From positions 62,001 through 126,000 of the forward strand of contig CALYLW010000168.1 of assembly GCA_944989445.1 (NCBI GenBank): DNA of 64,000 nt, read 5' to 3'. The notes under the pieces are model-generated. The model had not been told where the DNA came from, did no database searches, and was given only the letters and a program-made list of their open reading frames with translations. Shown here piece by piece: positions 36,701-51,700 of the stretch. The translations under genes and the position numbers were made by a program. Source of the DNA: Ampullaceana balthica (Eukaryota > Mollusca > Gastropoda > Lymnaeidae). How positions within the stretch are numbered: the first letter of the stretch is position 1; every line of letters begins with the position of its first letter.

Positions 36701-39700
36701 CCCGTGGGAGTTGAGTTGTTGAATCACTCTCACATTTTGTGATCTCAGGCAAGCCACATCTTACAACCATAAACCTTGTCACAACAGTTTTAACACTCTC
36801 ATCCCTCTTTCTAGTCTTTACCATCCTAGTTTTTCTTCATCACCAACTTTTGTTTACTCTGGCTTTATTCCTAAACATTCGTATTCGACCCCCTTTTGAG
36901 ACTTAACAACAAAAACAAACAAAATGTTTGAATTCCATTTTTTTCCACGTGGCTATAGTAAAATGTTTTGTGAATGCATCGTTCCAAAATTATTTAGGCT
37001 AGGCCCCTATCTAACATTGCATGGCTAACATTCAGTGGATGCAAAAGGTGGTGGTGGTGAGTTTCTTCTTTTTTAAAAAAAAATTGGAAAACTTTTTCCA
37101 TTGTTGCTCTTCAGGATACTACAATTATTTTCTTACTGCCTGACGGGACTAATGTTGGGCGGATGTTGCAAGCTCAATATAGATTGTCATATCAAATCGT
37201 GCCAATAATGGGGTCACAGTCGCTCTGTTGTTTCCTTTTGTAGAACATCGATATCCGTTTCATAAATTTGATGAAATTACATGAAATAAGCATTGGATCA
37301 ATGATCAATGGATGGCTAAAGCAAATTTACGGTATCATGGCCGATGGTTTGGTTAAACAATACGTGGCGTTTAGCACAACACGGCGGCGTTTGATCTGGG
37401 ACTGTTGCTCTATGATTTTGTGGAATGAGGGAAGGTTTTATTTATCGTCACCTAAAATATCTTGTACGACGTTTTAAGACGGAATTCGGATGTCTGGTAA
37501 ATAACGAAGAGCTAGCGAGATGGCGACCATGATATCATAAGATGAGAGCCGACGTGTACAGATCGATAGCCCTAAATATTTGCGTCAGCAGATTAGCAAA
37601 GGAAAGTAGTTATTTCCAAACTCGATGTGATATTATGCTGAATAGAGAAAAGCCAAATGTTCCTCCAATTTAGGTCAAAGTCCCGTGGGGTTTTGTCGAC
37701 GAAAATGAGTTTCTTGAAGTGTGTTAATAACTTGTTTGATCTCTTATCATCTCTGTTAAGCATTAGACTAAATTAGTCTTTGAAAAAAATTGAGTGTGTC
37801 GAACGGTCACCGAATATCCTATTGATCTGTATCTGCCCTATGCTCTGTACATGATATGTATTAGGTCTCCCTAAAACGGTTTAATGTCTTTCTGTTTATC
37901 GAGTGACATAAACGACATCTGCGTTTAGTGTTCTGGTCTTTTTTTAAAAAAATGAAATATGGGACATTATTTACAATGCGCTAGTGCAGGGGTTCCCAAC
38001 CTTTTTGTACTCTAGAGCACATTCTAAAATATCGGTAGGTTGGCGGGCACCACCTATTTTTAATCGACAAACTCCTTACATAACTTCTCATGTTCCCATA
38101 ATTTATTTTCTTATATTCATAATTTATTAATAAATATAAATAAAAAATGTTTCAAAATAATAAAATTATTATTCAAATTGCATACACACAAAGAAATGTT
38201 TTTACAAAACGTAAACAAGTAAACAAAACAAAAAACACAAATACAAAGAAAACATTTTATTTAAAAAATATGTCAATGTGATCTTTGGCATTGCATATCA
38301 TTGGCCAGTGCCTCACAATTAGGAGAGTATGACACGATATATATGTTACAAACAGTCATAAAGATGCTCATCGGTGAGTCGAGATATAAATCCTGATTTT
38401 ATTATGTTCATGTTTGAAAACAATGATTCGCATAAATGCCTCTAACCGAAAAAATGATTCAATTTTATATGCCGCTTTTTTCAAAAATGGGAAATTTTAT
38501 CTGTCCACTGTATTCCAAAAGTCATCTGATATTAGCAAAATATCATTCTTAAGGTCCAAAATTTATATCTCTTGTTCTTCTTCTGTCTTACCTTGAACAA
38601 AATATGCAATACATGCGTCCATTTCCATTACATTTATTTGGCAAGCAAAAGGAATTGATACAGAAGGAAACAATTGGCTCGATATGTGTAAACTGCAAAA
38701 ATCTCTCTTCAAACTGTTTTTTAACACTTGAAGATGCTTAATAAATGATGACCCGTTTAATTCATTGTTACCTAGCATTTTCTTCATGTGTGGGAAATGC
38801 ACGAGAGAATGTTTATGAAGAAAACTCTGTCTCTGTCGAATAGTGGCGGGCACATACGAATCGTTCCGCGGGCGCCATGGTGCCCGCGGGCATGGGGTTG
38901 GGAACCCCTGCGCTAGTGCATCTTGAGTTACTTAAGATATGTCTTCCTAATGGTCTAGTCTTCCTTGTGTTATTCAAGACATCTAATCGAAATGAATAGA
39001 TCCCAGTGACTCCTATCAAAGGGAAGGATAAATGGCGTGTTTGAAACGTGTGCTCGGTGCCTACCTATCCAGCTCGTCTTCACTAGTCGATAAATCCATA
39101 GGTACCCGTACTGTGACATGTTTCAACCGCATTTTAAGATTTTTAAATTACTCTTACAATTTCAAATGATTGACGTCAGACCAATCCATATAAGTTTATT
39201 TATTAATTGAAATTGACATGTAGTATTCGTTTAAAGGTGACAGCTTGGTGAGAATTGCCGTCTTAAATCTGGCACACTTCGAGACAACAGGCGGGTAAGG
39301 TAGTTTGGCCATCCAGCACATGTAACTTAAGTGTAGTAACAGGATAGGTAGAACCCGGTGGAATTCTAATCTTGATCGGACTGCTCGCAAAAAATTTTTT
39401 TGCCCCTCTTCCTAGAGTTGGTCCTTAAAAGTATACTTACCAGCTTACTTGTTGTGTAATGCCTGGTAATTAGAGGCATGTAGACTTGACCGTTATAAAA
39501 CTCACCGTATTTATCTCCACGGCGGTGGGCAGAACAAAGCTTGTTGAGATCGATAGCGGTCGGCTAACCAGGCCTCTCAGATAGACTGTCGTGCCGCTCG
39601 GCTGTCATGATGTAATGTCACTGGAGATGGTGAGCATGGATGGCTTGCTCTGGCGTCATTCTGCTCTGCCTGCGGGTTATACTTTCTCCCCTATAGAATC

Positions 39701-42700
39701 CTGTACGTATGCGTTTTTTTTTCAAAGGCTAATGGAAAGTTCAAAATCTGGAATCGTATGTCTGTATTAATTCACCAATCGTTTTTATTTTGTCAACTTT
39801 ATTTCATCACTTCAAGACAAAAATATTTTTATTTTTTATTTTACAATGAACATTCCTTTCATATATATTTTTTGAAGGATAAAGAAATAAGTTTTAGCGA
39901 AAATCCTATTTACATTCATTGCCATGTTACATTTTGTAGTAATTCTTTGAAAGTCTTTCATGGACAGTAATTGAAAAGGTAAATGAATTATTTTTAATGC
40001 ATTTGAACGTCATTTGTCATCGAGGCATCATGAAAAATCATCAGCTCCTTGCATGACCATCCCATGTTTTGTACATAGACCCACTAACCACCATCCATCT
40101 CTATTCTGTAAGGTTTGTTTGACCTGTGCTGAAACACCTCAACTCTTGTGGGATTAAGTACATTTAGGCGAAGCTCCTTTTTTTCTCTCTCACGCTAACG
40201 TCAGAGCGGACTCTTGCGCCCGGATCCTTGTGTGTTCATACCTTAAATAAATATATACCCGAAGCACCTATCTCTGGTTAGGATACCCAGGACTTAGTGT
40301 GATCTGACAGACGACGGACACAATGGATTCGTTCTACAGCTTCTAAGGTGAGCGCGCTTTTGTGGACGATTGGGAGAGTATTGATTTATGGAGAAATTAT
40401 TCCGGTTAAGGCGTAGTCTGGTTAATTCGCCTGACTTGTTCCGGTGAATTACTGCAGCTATCCGAGTCGGTCCCATGGAACTTCCGATGTGAGCTCATCA
40501 TCACCGGCCAACATTTGTGTGGGATGAGGGACGTAATAAGTGAAACTGGCAAGTGCGTACACTCCTTGCTTCTCTATCCCACTCAGGGGTCTGCCCGAGT
40601 CTACAATTCATTTGATACATCCGAAGTTTGTTTAGCGTTAAAAGCTGTCGGAAAGAAACTGATGTCATGTTTTCATAGCATTAACTTTGGAATGCACAGT
40701 TGAGGTGGTTCATTGTGGGCTATTGCTTCTGCGCATTCAGCCGCATGCTAATACGGGATAAGGAAGGCGGCGCTTGCATCACCAGCCCTATCTCTGGTCA
40801 CAAGAAGTCGGCCATCGGCGTTGCTCCTTCCTCAGCAACGGAAAAGTTTAGGCTTTCGTCGTGTACTCTGTATCAACCTCATCATGTTGTCTCGACTGCG
40901 CCTTCTCCTCCTTCATATCGTCGTCTTCGCGCGCTAAGAAAGAGCAGGGGGTGGTGGCGAGAGGGTAGCCTCCACATCGTCGCCTAGACGGAGCAGTCAC
41001 TCCAGGACGACAGCAGTTCATGGTCGTTCCGTCGATCTAGTTTTCAAAGTGAGAACGGTGGAGGGTCAAAAAGACGGTAGCAGTAGCGAGGCCAGTTGCT
41101 GCTGGCGAAGAGCAGACGAGGGGGACGCGGGATAAAAGTTATTTTGATCACCTGGACTCCAAGGATTGGCTTTAAGTTTGGTTCTTGAGCCGCAGCGAAA
41201 CAAGGTAAAGTAAGCACATACACATTTGTTCCATTGATGTTGTAACTATTTGAAAAAAGTTTTGCCTTGGAGCAGTTAATGAAAATAGAAACAAATATGA
41301 ACTAGATCACGAAATTCAGTTTAATTTTTTGTTTAAATTTCTGCAATTTCTTTATTTTTTAAATTTAAAAAAACAATCGAATTTGATTTTTTTTTAATCT
41401 GCAAGGGTTGATCCAATTCAATCAAAGTTTAAGTTTTGATCATAGACTGGCGAATTAACCAGCGTTTTGTAATTCACCGGAAGTGATGTTAGAGATTAAA
41501 TGTTATATTTCTTGATCTCTAGTCACGTGATTGGTGTCAGCATATAGTGTACAATGTTGATGTCATTCAACCATTGTTTTTTATGTTTGTCATCTAATGT
41601 TTGCTACAAAATTATGTTGTATTGACTGTTGATTTGCAACTCGAAGTGAATTTATGGGATCTATCAATACCCCTCAAAAAAACCGTTGTAGAAAATGAAA
41701 TGCAACACTGTGTGCATTTTCCCTGTCACCTTTTACTACGGCACTGCTTTCTTATCAAAATCAAACGTTTTGATGGGTCGTCAATGTCATACCTTGACCC
41801 TATTTGTATCCATATTAAATAAACCAGGTAAAGACAACACGTCTGAGACAAAACTAAAAACTATCCATTAAATCCGGTTACTTATAAAAGCCAACTTTTC
41901 CCGTTAAATTTCTAACAGCTGTAGGCGGTACACTTGAACACATCTCAATGTCATCTTGACTATGCTTTTTTTTTAATTGTCAAGACCTTTTAATTAAGGA
42001 CATGAGTGATACAACCAATAACCACGCCCCTGACTTACTCCCTTCCTTCTTCATTACTAGTTTTATTGTCATTCTATGAAAGTTTCATGAGCATGGCTTT
42101 GTAGCATTGAAATGAAAATCCAACGATAATTGTTTCATCGGGACACCCAGTGCAAACAATTCTGAAGTCCTGGAAAATCGTTGGCAAGCACACCTACCCC
42201 CGGTTGGTATAGCTAGAAGACGGTATTCCCTTTTTAGTTTGATAGGCTTTGGATGTTTGGTTTTGTAGTCGTCTGCTACTACATGACATTGATGTTCAGG
42301 GTATCCCTGTGTTCTCCGTGGGGTGGGGCCTGTGCACATATTTATGTTCACTGTTAGCTGATCGGCGTATTTTGTTTGCACTGACTTTTGATAATGGCAT
42401 GGTTAAATCTAGTAAAATTGGACGAGTTGATATGCTTCGCGTCTCCGAATGACGTCATGTCCGCTTTTAGGGCTAATGGGTATTGATGCTATAAAACAAA
42501 ACTTAGCTGCAGAAGGAGGGGGGAAAAGTAATACGGAGGTTTATAAAGACTAAGGGAAGAACAGTGGGCGGGGTGATGTGTTAACATGTCAACGAGAACA
42601 ACTTATTTATCCAATGTGTCGTAAAGGTCCTTTTTCTTTTTAATTTTTATACTACTATTAGTTTTTGTTTATTCGCCGAGGAAGGCTTTTTGTCGATACG

Positions 42701-45700
42701 TTCTTTGTTTTGTGGCGTCAAAATCACGCTTATCCTTAATTATAACACTTTTTTAAAACTTAATGTCATGTTAGTGTATACATTTAGTTAAATATTTGTC
42801 AGGCTTGTGTTAACAATTAAGTTAAATGACAGACTAGATTTTGCTCTTTAGATTTAGAGTTTAGAGTTTAAAGTCAGGCTAGGGTTAATCCAACAATCTG
42901 GAATGACATGACACTGTAGACCAGGGGTCGGGAAACAATGGCTCCCGAGCTATTGGTGGCTGCAACTGGCTCTCAGACAAATGTTGATTATTAATTTTTT
43001 AATTTTTTTAAAGTTTATTCAGACTCCTTTAATCTACATATTAATTGTATATATAAAAAAAACAGCAAAACAATGGTATTAAAAAGAATTCAAAGACATA
43101 ATTATTGTACTTTAAGTGTTGAAATTACCCAAAATGTTCACATTTACTTGAATTTTTAGTTTTAAATAATAACGTATGGCTCTCAAAGAATTACTTTTCA
43201 AAATATGTGGTGTTTATGGCTATCTCAGACAAAAACGTTTCCCGACCCCTGCCGTAGACATTTCAATGGCAGGGTATGGTTAATCCAACAATCTGGAATG
43301 ACATGACACAGTAGACATCTCCATGGTGTAATACTGAACGAGTCAGGCTAGGGTTAATCCAACAATCTGGAATGACATGACACCGTAGACATCTCAATGG
43401 TGTAATACTGAACGAGTCAGCGACAGTTGGCCTTTAAATTAAAATTTTCGGGTTGTTTATTGCATCTTTTCCCAGTAGATATTACACCACGGGAGTGAGT
43501 AGACGATGTGTATGTGAAATACGTTCATTACGTCTGCTGTACATCGTGTGTCAGTCACACGTGACACAGTTGCTGTTTGTTACAACATTAAGTGGGGGTG
43601 GGTGGGTTCTGAGTTCATGAATGACGCTACCAAACCTAACGCATTTATTTCAGGGGCTCTTAACCATGTTCGCACTATCAAAGCCTTTCTTGTTATCCAA
43701 ACACTATCCCTCACCCCCACTTTGATTATTATGACGTGTATTCCCAAAGGATTGAAATGTCAAAGGAAATGCGAATAAAACTTGATTTGACGTGTCTCCC
43801 CTCCTTAGCCTTAATATTTCGCCCCCCCCCCTTTTTTTCTCCCGGATCATTTATTTGCTTATTGATTTATTAACTATATGAAAACAAAAACATTTTAATT
43901 AAATGCGTTGCTGTACTAACTAATCTTTTAGTGCCTTGCTTCATTTGATAATGTGTGGCGTGAGCCCAATAGAAAAAAAAATAACTGACGTAACATATTA
44001 TAATATGATTTTAGAAAGATATCTGAAAATAGCTCCAGTGATTCACCAGGAGTTTGAATGATTTACTTTAACGAATAAGAGCGACTTTAGCCTTCATTAG
44101 CTCATGTATCAAAATATAAATAGCTGCTATTTGACTTAAGATTGAAACGTTCATTTTTGTGTTGTCTTCCTTTAATCACCTATATATTATAAGTAGGTAC
44201 ATGTACATGTACGTGATAAACTCATTATTTCAAGATTTGATATTTCGCAATTGAATTAGATGCGAGAATTGACTATTGGCTTCCACCTTGATTCCTTATA
44301 TGAGAGATAAGTCGATGAAATATATTCCTACACCCTACCACCAAACATGTCGCTGTTTAAAGCCAGCCGTCCATCATTGAAATTCAAGTTAGGATCTGGT
44401 CACGTGACAGTGTGTCAGATTGTGGGCTGGAACAGGCACCATGCATTGTTGGATAGTTTAAAGGACACAATGGCGAGGAGCATCTAAATAACAGTTTGAT
44501 GACCCTTAGACTAGGTTCTGCTTGTATTATTTATATAAACCACAATTGTTTGCTCTTGCTAACACAAGAAGTGTGTCTTGGGATAACAAAAGCAGCATTG
44601 CATTGTTAACCACCACTTAAGTTGATCAACTCCACTTTATTAAGATTGCCCCGTGCCTGTGAACCAAACGCGAATACTTCACGTCGACTTCTATACTCAG
44701 ATATATTGTTTACTAGTAAATACTCTGTTTTAACATTGTATGAGGAATTCCAATTCATGGGACTAGATCTGTATTTAGTATCAACTCTTTATTTAAAAGC
44801 CACTATCTTCTTCTTTTCTATCACAGACGCTCCTTTTAAACAGAATATTTTTGCGTCCTACGCTTATCCATGGTTTATGTCTTTAAATGTTAATAGTGAG
44901 TTGGTTTTTCTGGCTTGATCAAGCAACCCATTCCACGCCCCAATTCTAGACGGGAAAGAGGATGTGTATGTGTTTGCTCTTGCATACGGAACAAGAAGTG
45001 TTCTGTTTTTTTTTAAAATTACGTTTCAGCCTGTGACACTTGGCACGGTGGTGTGCATTCTGCCCTATTTGAACCTCTTGAACTCCGCCCTTGATCACCA
45101 TTAGTATTAGTTTAACTATTAGTGCCGATGCAGATGCATATCTAAACAAACACGGAGAGAGATCGCTCGGTTTCAAATATAATACTTGTTTAATCCACTC
45201 CGCGGCAGAGCTGTCAATAGCCACACTCTGAAATAATGGGATCAATTAGCCGTGCGTCATCAGTTCTGTCAACGAGGACGTCTGACGTCTGCAAAGGGAC
45301 AGCCAAGACGTCATACGCGCTGTCAAAGTTGTTGATGCGTCAACAGAATGTTATTATCTGTGCTAGAAAAATCTGCTATTAAAGGGTCGTTACGCTTCGT
45401 CGTGCTGTCATAGCACCAGACTGACTTGAGTTGGGTGTAGTGACATCGGCACCCAGGTGTCGGGCGAGAGTCATTTCACATTGATTTTCTGTTTCCTCAC
45501 CCTTCTCTTGCTGGTGTTTGTTGATACAAGTCTCGTCCTGCGATCAGTATAGGTAGACAGACATGATTAAGGAAGGTTGGAGGAAACCTGAGAAAAGACA
45601 CAACAAAACACGACCCTGTCAACAAGAAGCCTTTTTTGGTGAACAAAACGTAAAAACAGAGCAAAATAAGATGTAAAAAAACTGGGCTGCGGTTCAATAT

Positions 45701-48700
45701 TCAGGAAGGCCGCTTTGTTTTGACTTCCCATTAGACATGATTACCCCGGCCTACTACTATGAGCTAATAACAGTTCTAGATGTGGGGGGGGGGTATTAAG
45801 AGACAAGCATTTCATGACCCTTCCCAAACCAAACCGTAAAATAAATATTGTTTTTAAAAAATCCAACGGCGAGGACGCAAGAAGGCGCTATAATGGGTCA
45901 TTCGGTTACGTCACCACTCTTAGAGACGAGTGGCAGTACAGCGATGGCCACTCGCATCATAGGCCGTGTGACATGAATAGAGCAGATGTAAGTATAGAGC
46001 AGTCAGTTCACGTACATCCTTCGCAGGAGGACATGGCCGATTCTTTATTGGTTGGTGATTACATAAGGTTTACACGTTTTGGGTATTGGTTGAATTGGAG
46101 GCGATTCTGGTTTTCTTAGTCGTTTGTTCTGTGAAGGAGTGAATGGTGGGTTTACTCCGTGACGACTGGCCAACAGTTAGTGGCCTCGCTAGCTTGTAGG
46201 AGCCCAAGTAAGTATTTCCTATCACTTTCGTCTTCACTCATTTGAGTAAAACGCTTAGACTGTTTAATTCTGCACACGAGTCTGGCGTTTTCCCCTGGAA
46301 AGTTCACCCAACAGATTTGTTCAACAGTCTGACATTGTCTCAACATGTGCTGCCCATCTTCCTTGTCCTTCGTGAGCTTTTCAATGGATATTTTAACACC
46401 CATCTTTAAGCAGCTGCTTCTTTACTTAATCTATAAAGGCAACCTTTGTGCCATTGAGTTTCACCAATTTAACAACGGCGACCTTGACCTGTTGCAGAAA
46501 GTGGTATCAGCTTTTCTAGGAATGTCTAAGCGTTGAGGCGTATCGAGTCAGTAAATAGTGGAACAAGGTAGTATAATGGCTTGAACGAAGACAGTGCTGT
46601 TTTTAGAGCCTTAATACATTTCTGAGACTGTTATAAAAGGACCTGTTATCGGTTACGATACTGGGCACGCCTCTTTTATGACACGTCTGATCCTACATGG
46701 GCCCGATTTCTGCTCTAACGCTAACTTGTACAGATCACCGATTCATTTATCTAAAGCTAGGAATACCTAGCTTGCCGCCTTCCATCGAATTGTAGTGATA
46801 TACAATGCTTCATCCTTTAAAACTAGTCATATATGGCTCGTTGGTACAGTATTAAAGATACAACTCATATTTAGTTGATATTAGTCATATACATTTGAAA
46901 TACATGAAATAAATTCTATCTTAAGAATACACATGGGATTAGTTTAATATTTATTTCTTCAGGGATGCTCATTACAACCATATTACAGATATTTGAATTA
47001 TGGCCCATGGCTCACACTGGATACAAAGTACCACTGAGATACTGCACTGATCACACACTGATTTCTATACAGCACATGATATAACATTCTTTCTACAGCA
47101 AACAAGGATATAACATGCCCTATACAGCAAACAAGGATATAACATGCACTAAAAAGCACATAATGATGTAACACACCCTATGCATGGATTACTTTTAAAA
47201 GTTACTGTAAAACATATTGTATTGTACTCTGTAATGGGTATGTTCGTAAGCTTTGACAAATTCAATGAACACAAAATGCTATTGTTAAAATTTAAAATTT
47301 CTAGTAAAACAACACTTGCTTGCATAAATATTCATCAAAATTAAAACTTGTAGATATTGTTAAGAAAAATATTTAAACATGAAAAGTTAAATATTTTTAT
47401 CAGTTGGGGTGCATAAAGGGAAGCGTAGGTTGGGTTGAAAAGTTGTGTATTTGGGGTTTAAAAACTTTATCGGACATAATAGATGTTGTGTTTAAATGAA
47501 GAAGTTTTGAACATTGGGATAATCTTAGTTGAACAACCCTGTAAATGAATAGTTTTTAGTTGTTTTCATGCTCATTTTGCTTACATTTCTTTTAGATGTA
47601 ATAACTGAATCTATCCTGACACAAAAACTTGACCTATCATGTTCATTCTTGATGTATGGTACAAGCTATGTTCCTAAGATATCACAAGATACTTAATCTA
47701 GAATTTCTGTTGTTGAATGTTTCCAACACTGTGTAACATGTCCCTGACATTTAATTTGAGATCTGTTGTTTTAACGGAAATTTACTAGCTTTGACCTCAA
47801 TATAATTTAAGGATGAAATTGATTTATGAATATCAAAAACGCTGATGTACTATGTACATTTATACTGGTGTGTCATTGTTGTGGTCGGTGTTTTTGTTAT
47901 TGTCATAGCTATTGTTATCATGTTTATAGTTTTTGTTGTTGTTATTTCATTATGTCAACAAGCTATTTATTATTCAACAATCTATTTATTATACAGCAGT
48001 TGAAAAATCATTAACAAATAATCCAATGTTTGTTTGGTGCCAGCCTACCCAGCAACTGGAATGTCTTGGGCTAGTTTGTATCTATTACTTCCTCATTGTT
48101 GAAACTAATATATTCAAATGCCAGTGACTGCCACAACACACCATGCCACATTTTCAATCACAGGTTATGGGAGCATTGAATCAAGTGGCTCCAAAACCTT
48201 GAAATGAGATTAAAGTTAAAGTAGGCCTAAATGCATGGAGGTCAGCATTTTGAGCAATCTACACTGTAATGGATTGAGAACCTTTAGAAATCTGTGGGGG
48301 CCCCACACACCACCCTCTCCCCCTCCACCATCCGTCCCAACCAATGGTAAATGTTTTTAAACGCATTTTATGACTAGCCTCAAGCTAAAATGCAGCTGTT
48401 GAATTATGCTATCTAAAATAAAATTCAGACCATTATTTGGTCCTTAAATTTGAGAAAATGTTGACCCAAATTAAGTCAAGATATCTTTGCTTTAGATATT
48501 ACTTTGTGTGATAAAGGCATACGTTCCTGAATCACATAATACATGATGTCCAGTGCACCTAAAGCATATTCTGTAAGTAAATATTAAACAGCCTTAGAAG
48601 TGTTGATAACAAAGTCATTTACTTTATTTACTTACATATACCATTCTTGATCTTATGAGCCAGTAAGCTGTACTTGATCTAATGGGCTGATAAATTGTAT

Positions 48701-51700
48701 TTGCAAACTCAGATCCAGTAAATTGTATTTTATCTCAGATCCAGTACATTTCATTTGATCTCAGAGGCAATGAATATTACTCTAGAACCTGTGAACTGTA
48801 GTGGATTTCAGAGGTAGTGTTTTATATTTTTGCTTCTAATTTCCTTTTGTACCCCCTTAAGTTTTTAGTACCCATTTTTCATAGTGCCGACTGTTTTATA
48901 ATAGCCATGAGTCATGGCCCATGACTCTTCACCTTATAAAATCACATATGAGCCTATTGTACTACTTGCACAATTATAACACATGATACTGTGTGACAAA
49001 AAGCTGGGAGTGTTAAGTTGTTTTTTTTTATACTATTTTACAAATTTACGGATTCAAGTCCCAATAATTTATCTTAGTTTTAGTCTTTCAAAAATTTCTG
49101 AGGATCTTTTGATTCTTATTTTCAAACTTCATTGTTTTTCATTAACACTTTCATTTTTACAGAACTATGGGCATCTCCTATTTTCATAGGAATTTATTAT
49201 TTTAATCTGCAATTATTCTCAACTTTTATTTCAGCTTAACATAGATAAAAAGGTTAAAACATTTTAGTTGATTTTTGTAAATAAAAATGTATGTTTAGCT
49301 TTAATTATGATAATGCTAAAATGAAATACAAATATTTTCAGCGAATAATTTTATCAACATAATTCAATACATAAGTAAATTAACATAATAATGGGGAGGT
49401 ATATGATGGGCATCCGCATATAAAATATAATGTAAATTTACATTTTAGTTTTCTTGTTTGGAGCAGACGCTGTGTGGCTTAATATCATTTCTATTCATTA
49501 TTGTTTAGTGTAAATATTCAAAACAAAATTTCTTTATTTTCAGACCAGAACCAAACTACCTACACGTAAGAACACGGCGAGACACCAGGAGCAGTGATCC
49601 CAAAAGCCTAGATTCTTCAGACAGCAGGAGTAATAATAATTTATATTCCAATCTTAAAGGCAGCAGCAATCACAACAACAACCTCCTTCATTGGGGCAGC
49701 AACCACAGTTCAATTAAAGACTCACCCTGTTTAAGGGACACCCCCTCTATTCCTAGTTTAGCCACAAGTTGTCCTCGGTCCAAAAAAATGGGGGTCTTGT
49801 GCACTGAAAAGCACTGTAGCGGGGAGAAGTGTTTGTGTGGGAGTGCTTCAGCAAGCTCCCCGAGACCAGCAACCTTGCCTTTATTTCCTGGTTTGCCATG
49901 TGAGATAAGTGAGGTCACCCAGGACAACACTAAAAATATAACTATTTCTAGAAAGAGGTCTTTGGATGCCTCTACACATAATCCAGAAGAATCTGGAGTA
50001 CAGATAATTAGACGGAGGACTCAGAGGTCTCCATCTACAGGTAACGCCAATGGCATAATTAGCCAGATCTCATCCAGAGAAATTTCCGCAGTCCTGGGAC
50101 AGAATGGATTCAAACAGGAGCCAGGGCTGAATGGAATCAAACACGGCCCACTAAATGGCACCCGACCTTTGAGCTGCTTGGGGGTGGAAACAAAGGCAGC
50201 AGGTACAGGAGACCACCATTCTACTGTAGTATCATCAGCACCATCTTTATCACAGGCACTAACCTTTCCTCCTTCCTGTTTGTCAGGCAAGGTTGCTAAT
50301 CATTGCGAGGCCAACAGCACAAATATACACAATTCTCCTCTAACTGTTGGTTCAACATTATTAGAGACCAATGCTTGTTCAGATGATGTCTCTTGCCCAA
50401 AACATCCTCAGACACCATCGGCACTATCACTAATGTCATCCCCATCAACTCAGTCTATTTCACATCAAAAGCTTCATCAAGCCACTTCTCAGGGACGTAA
50501 ATCCTCAAACTTAGGCAGCAGCAACAGCAATAGCAGTTTAAGCAGCAGTGATGACAGGGATAGTGATTCTAGCTCATCACTGTCGGGCAAATGTACAGCA
50601 GCACCAAACAGCACCGTCCTCAGTCTTCGCCAGAGACCATATGTGGGGAACCACAATGCACAAAAATCATCTTCATTACCTGCATCGCCTCAGCCAGAGA
50701 CATCAAAACCCACATTAACGGCATCTGCCTCATCACCATCGCTGTCAACCCTTGTGGTGGAACCATCATCACCCTCACAAATATCAATAGCTCAATGCAA
50801 GTGGCGTGGCTGCTTGTGTGAACTTGATGCAAGTGACCTGCTGGAGCACATCCGCAAGCATGCAGAAATTCAAATTGAAAAAGAGACCTACTCTTGCCTG
50901 TGGGTGGACTGCAAGGTCTTTAACAAACCCTCGTGGTCTGGATCATGGCTAGAGCGCCACATTGTCACACATAGCGGCCATCGTCCATTTAAATGTATTC
51001 TGGACAACTGCGGCCAGCGTTTTCATTCTCAGGCGGCCCTAGAAAGGCACGTCAATGGCCACTTTACAGCCAATAGTCAGCATGGGGCCAAGTGTAGCCG
51101 CAGTAGAGAGGAAGTAAATCACCGGATGATACAGAAGAGAAGAAGGCAACTAAAACGTAGAACACTGCAGGCTGGTAAGTATATTTATCACTTGCTCTCA
51201 AATAATCCACACAAAAATTGGTACTTAGTGTTTAATCGTGTTTAATACTTTATTTATGAGACCATCTGATGAATTACGATACAAAAAATTTCTATATTTT
51301 TTTGTTTATTTTAAAAACCAGAAGCAATTTGAATTTATTAACTTTTGAAAAATTTCATGTTTAGTTAAAAGTGGACCGCTTGGGGAAAATGAGAATGAAA
51401 TGAATCATGGGCTTGAACTATGGCATCTGAAAGTTTGGATTTTTAAATCAGTTAAAGCAAACAGCTCCTAATTTTATTCACAGAATTGTTTGTTCTATTG
51501 TTATATCATCACTGCTATAGGGTTTATTTAAAGATGATAATTTTTATTCACTAAAAATGTCAATAGGGTCTTATCTTATTTTATCTATTAATCTGTTACA
51601 GACACTCCTTCTATCCATGGATTATGTCTAGTCTTGCATTTTTATTAGAGTTTAAAATGTTGATAGTGTGTTAGTTTTCCTGGTTTGATCAGGCAACCCA

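Noticed and set aside
36540..36824. 94-codon minus-strand ORF
   Set aside because: No similarity recognised and no splice context; likely chance.
45814..46403. Overlapping plus (101 codons) and minus (83 codons) ORFs
   Set aside because: No family recognised, no matched splice borders, and they lie within the AEBP2 intron. Weakly possible exons, but not supportable.
51175..51245. Read-through of AEBP2 exon 2 to the stop at 51245
   Set aside because: A strong GTAAGT donor and the matching exon 3 show normal splicing. Intron retention is possible but not called.
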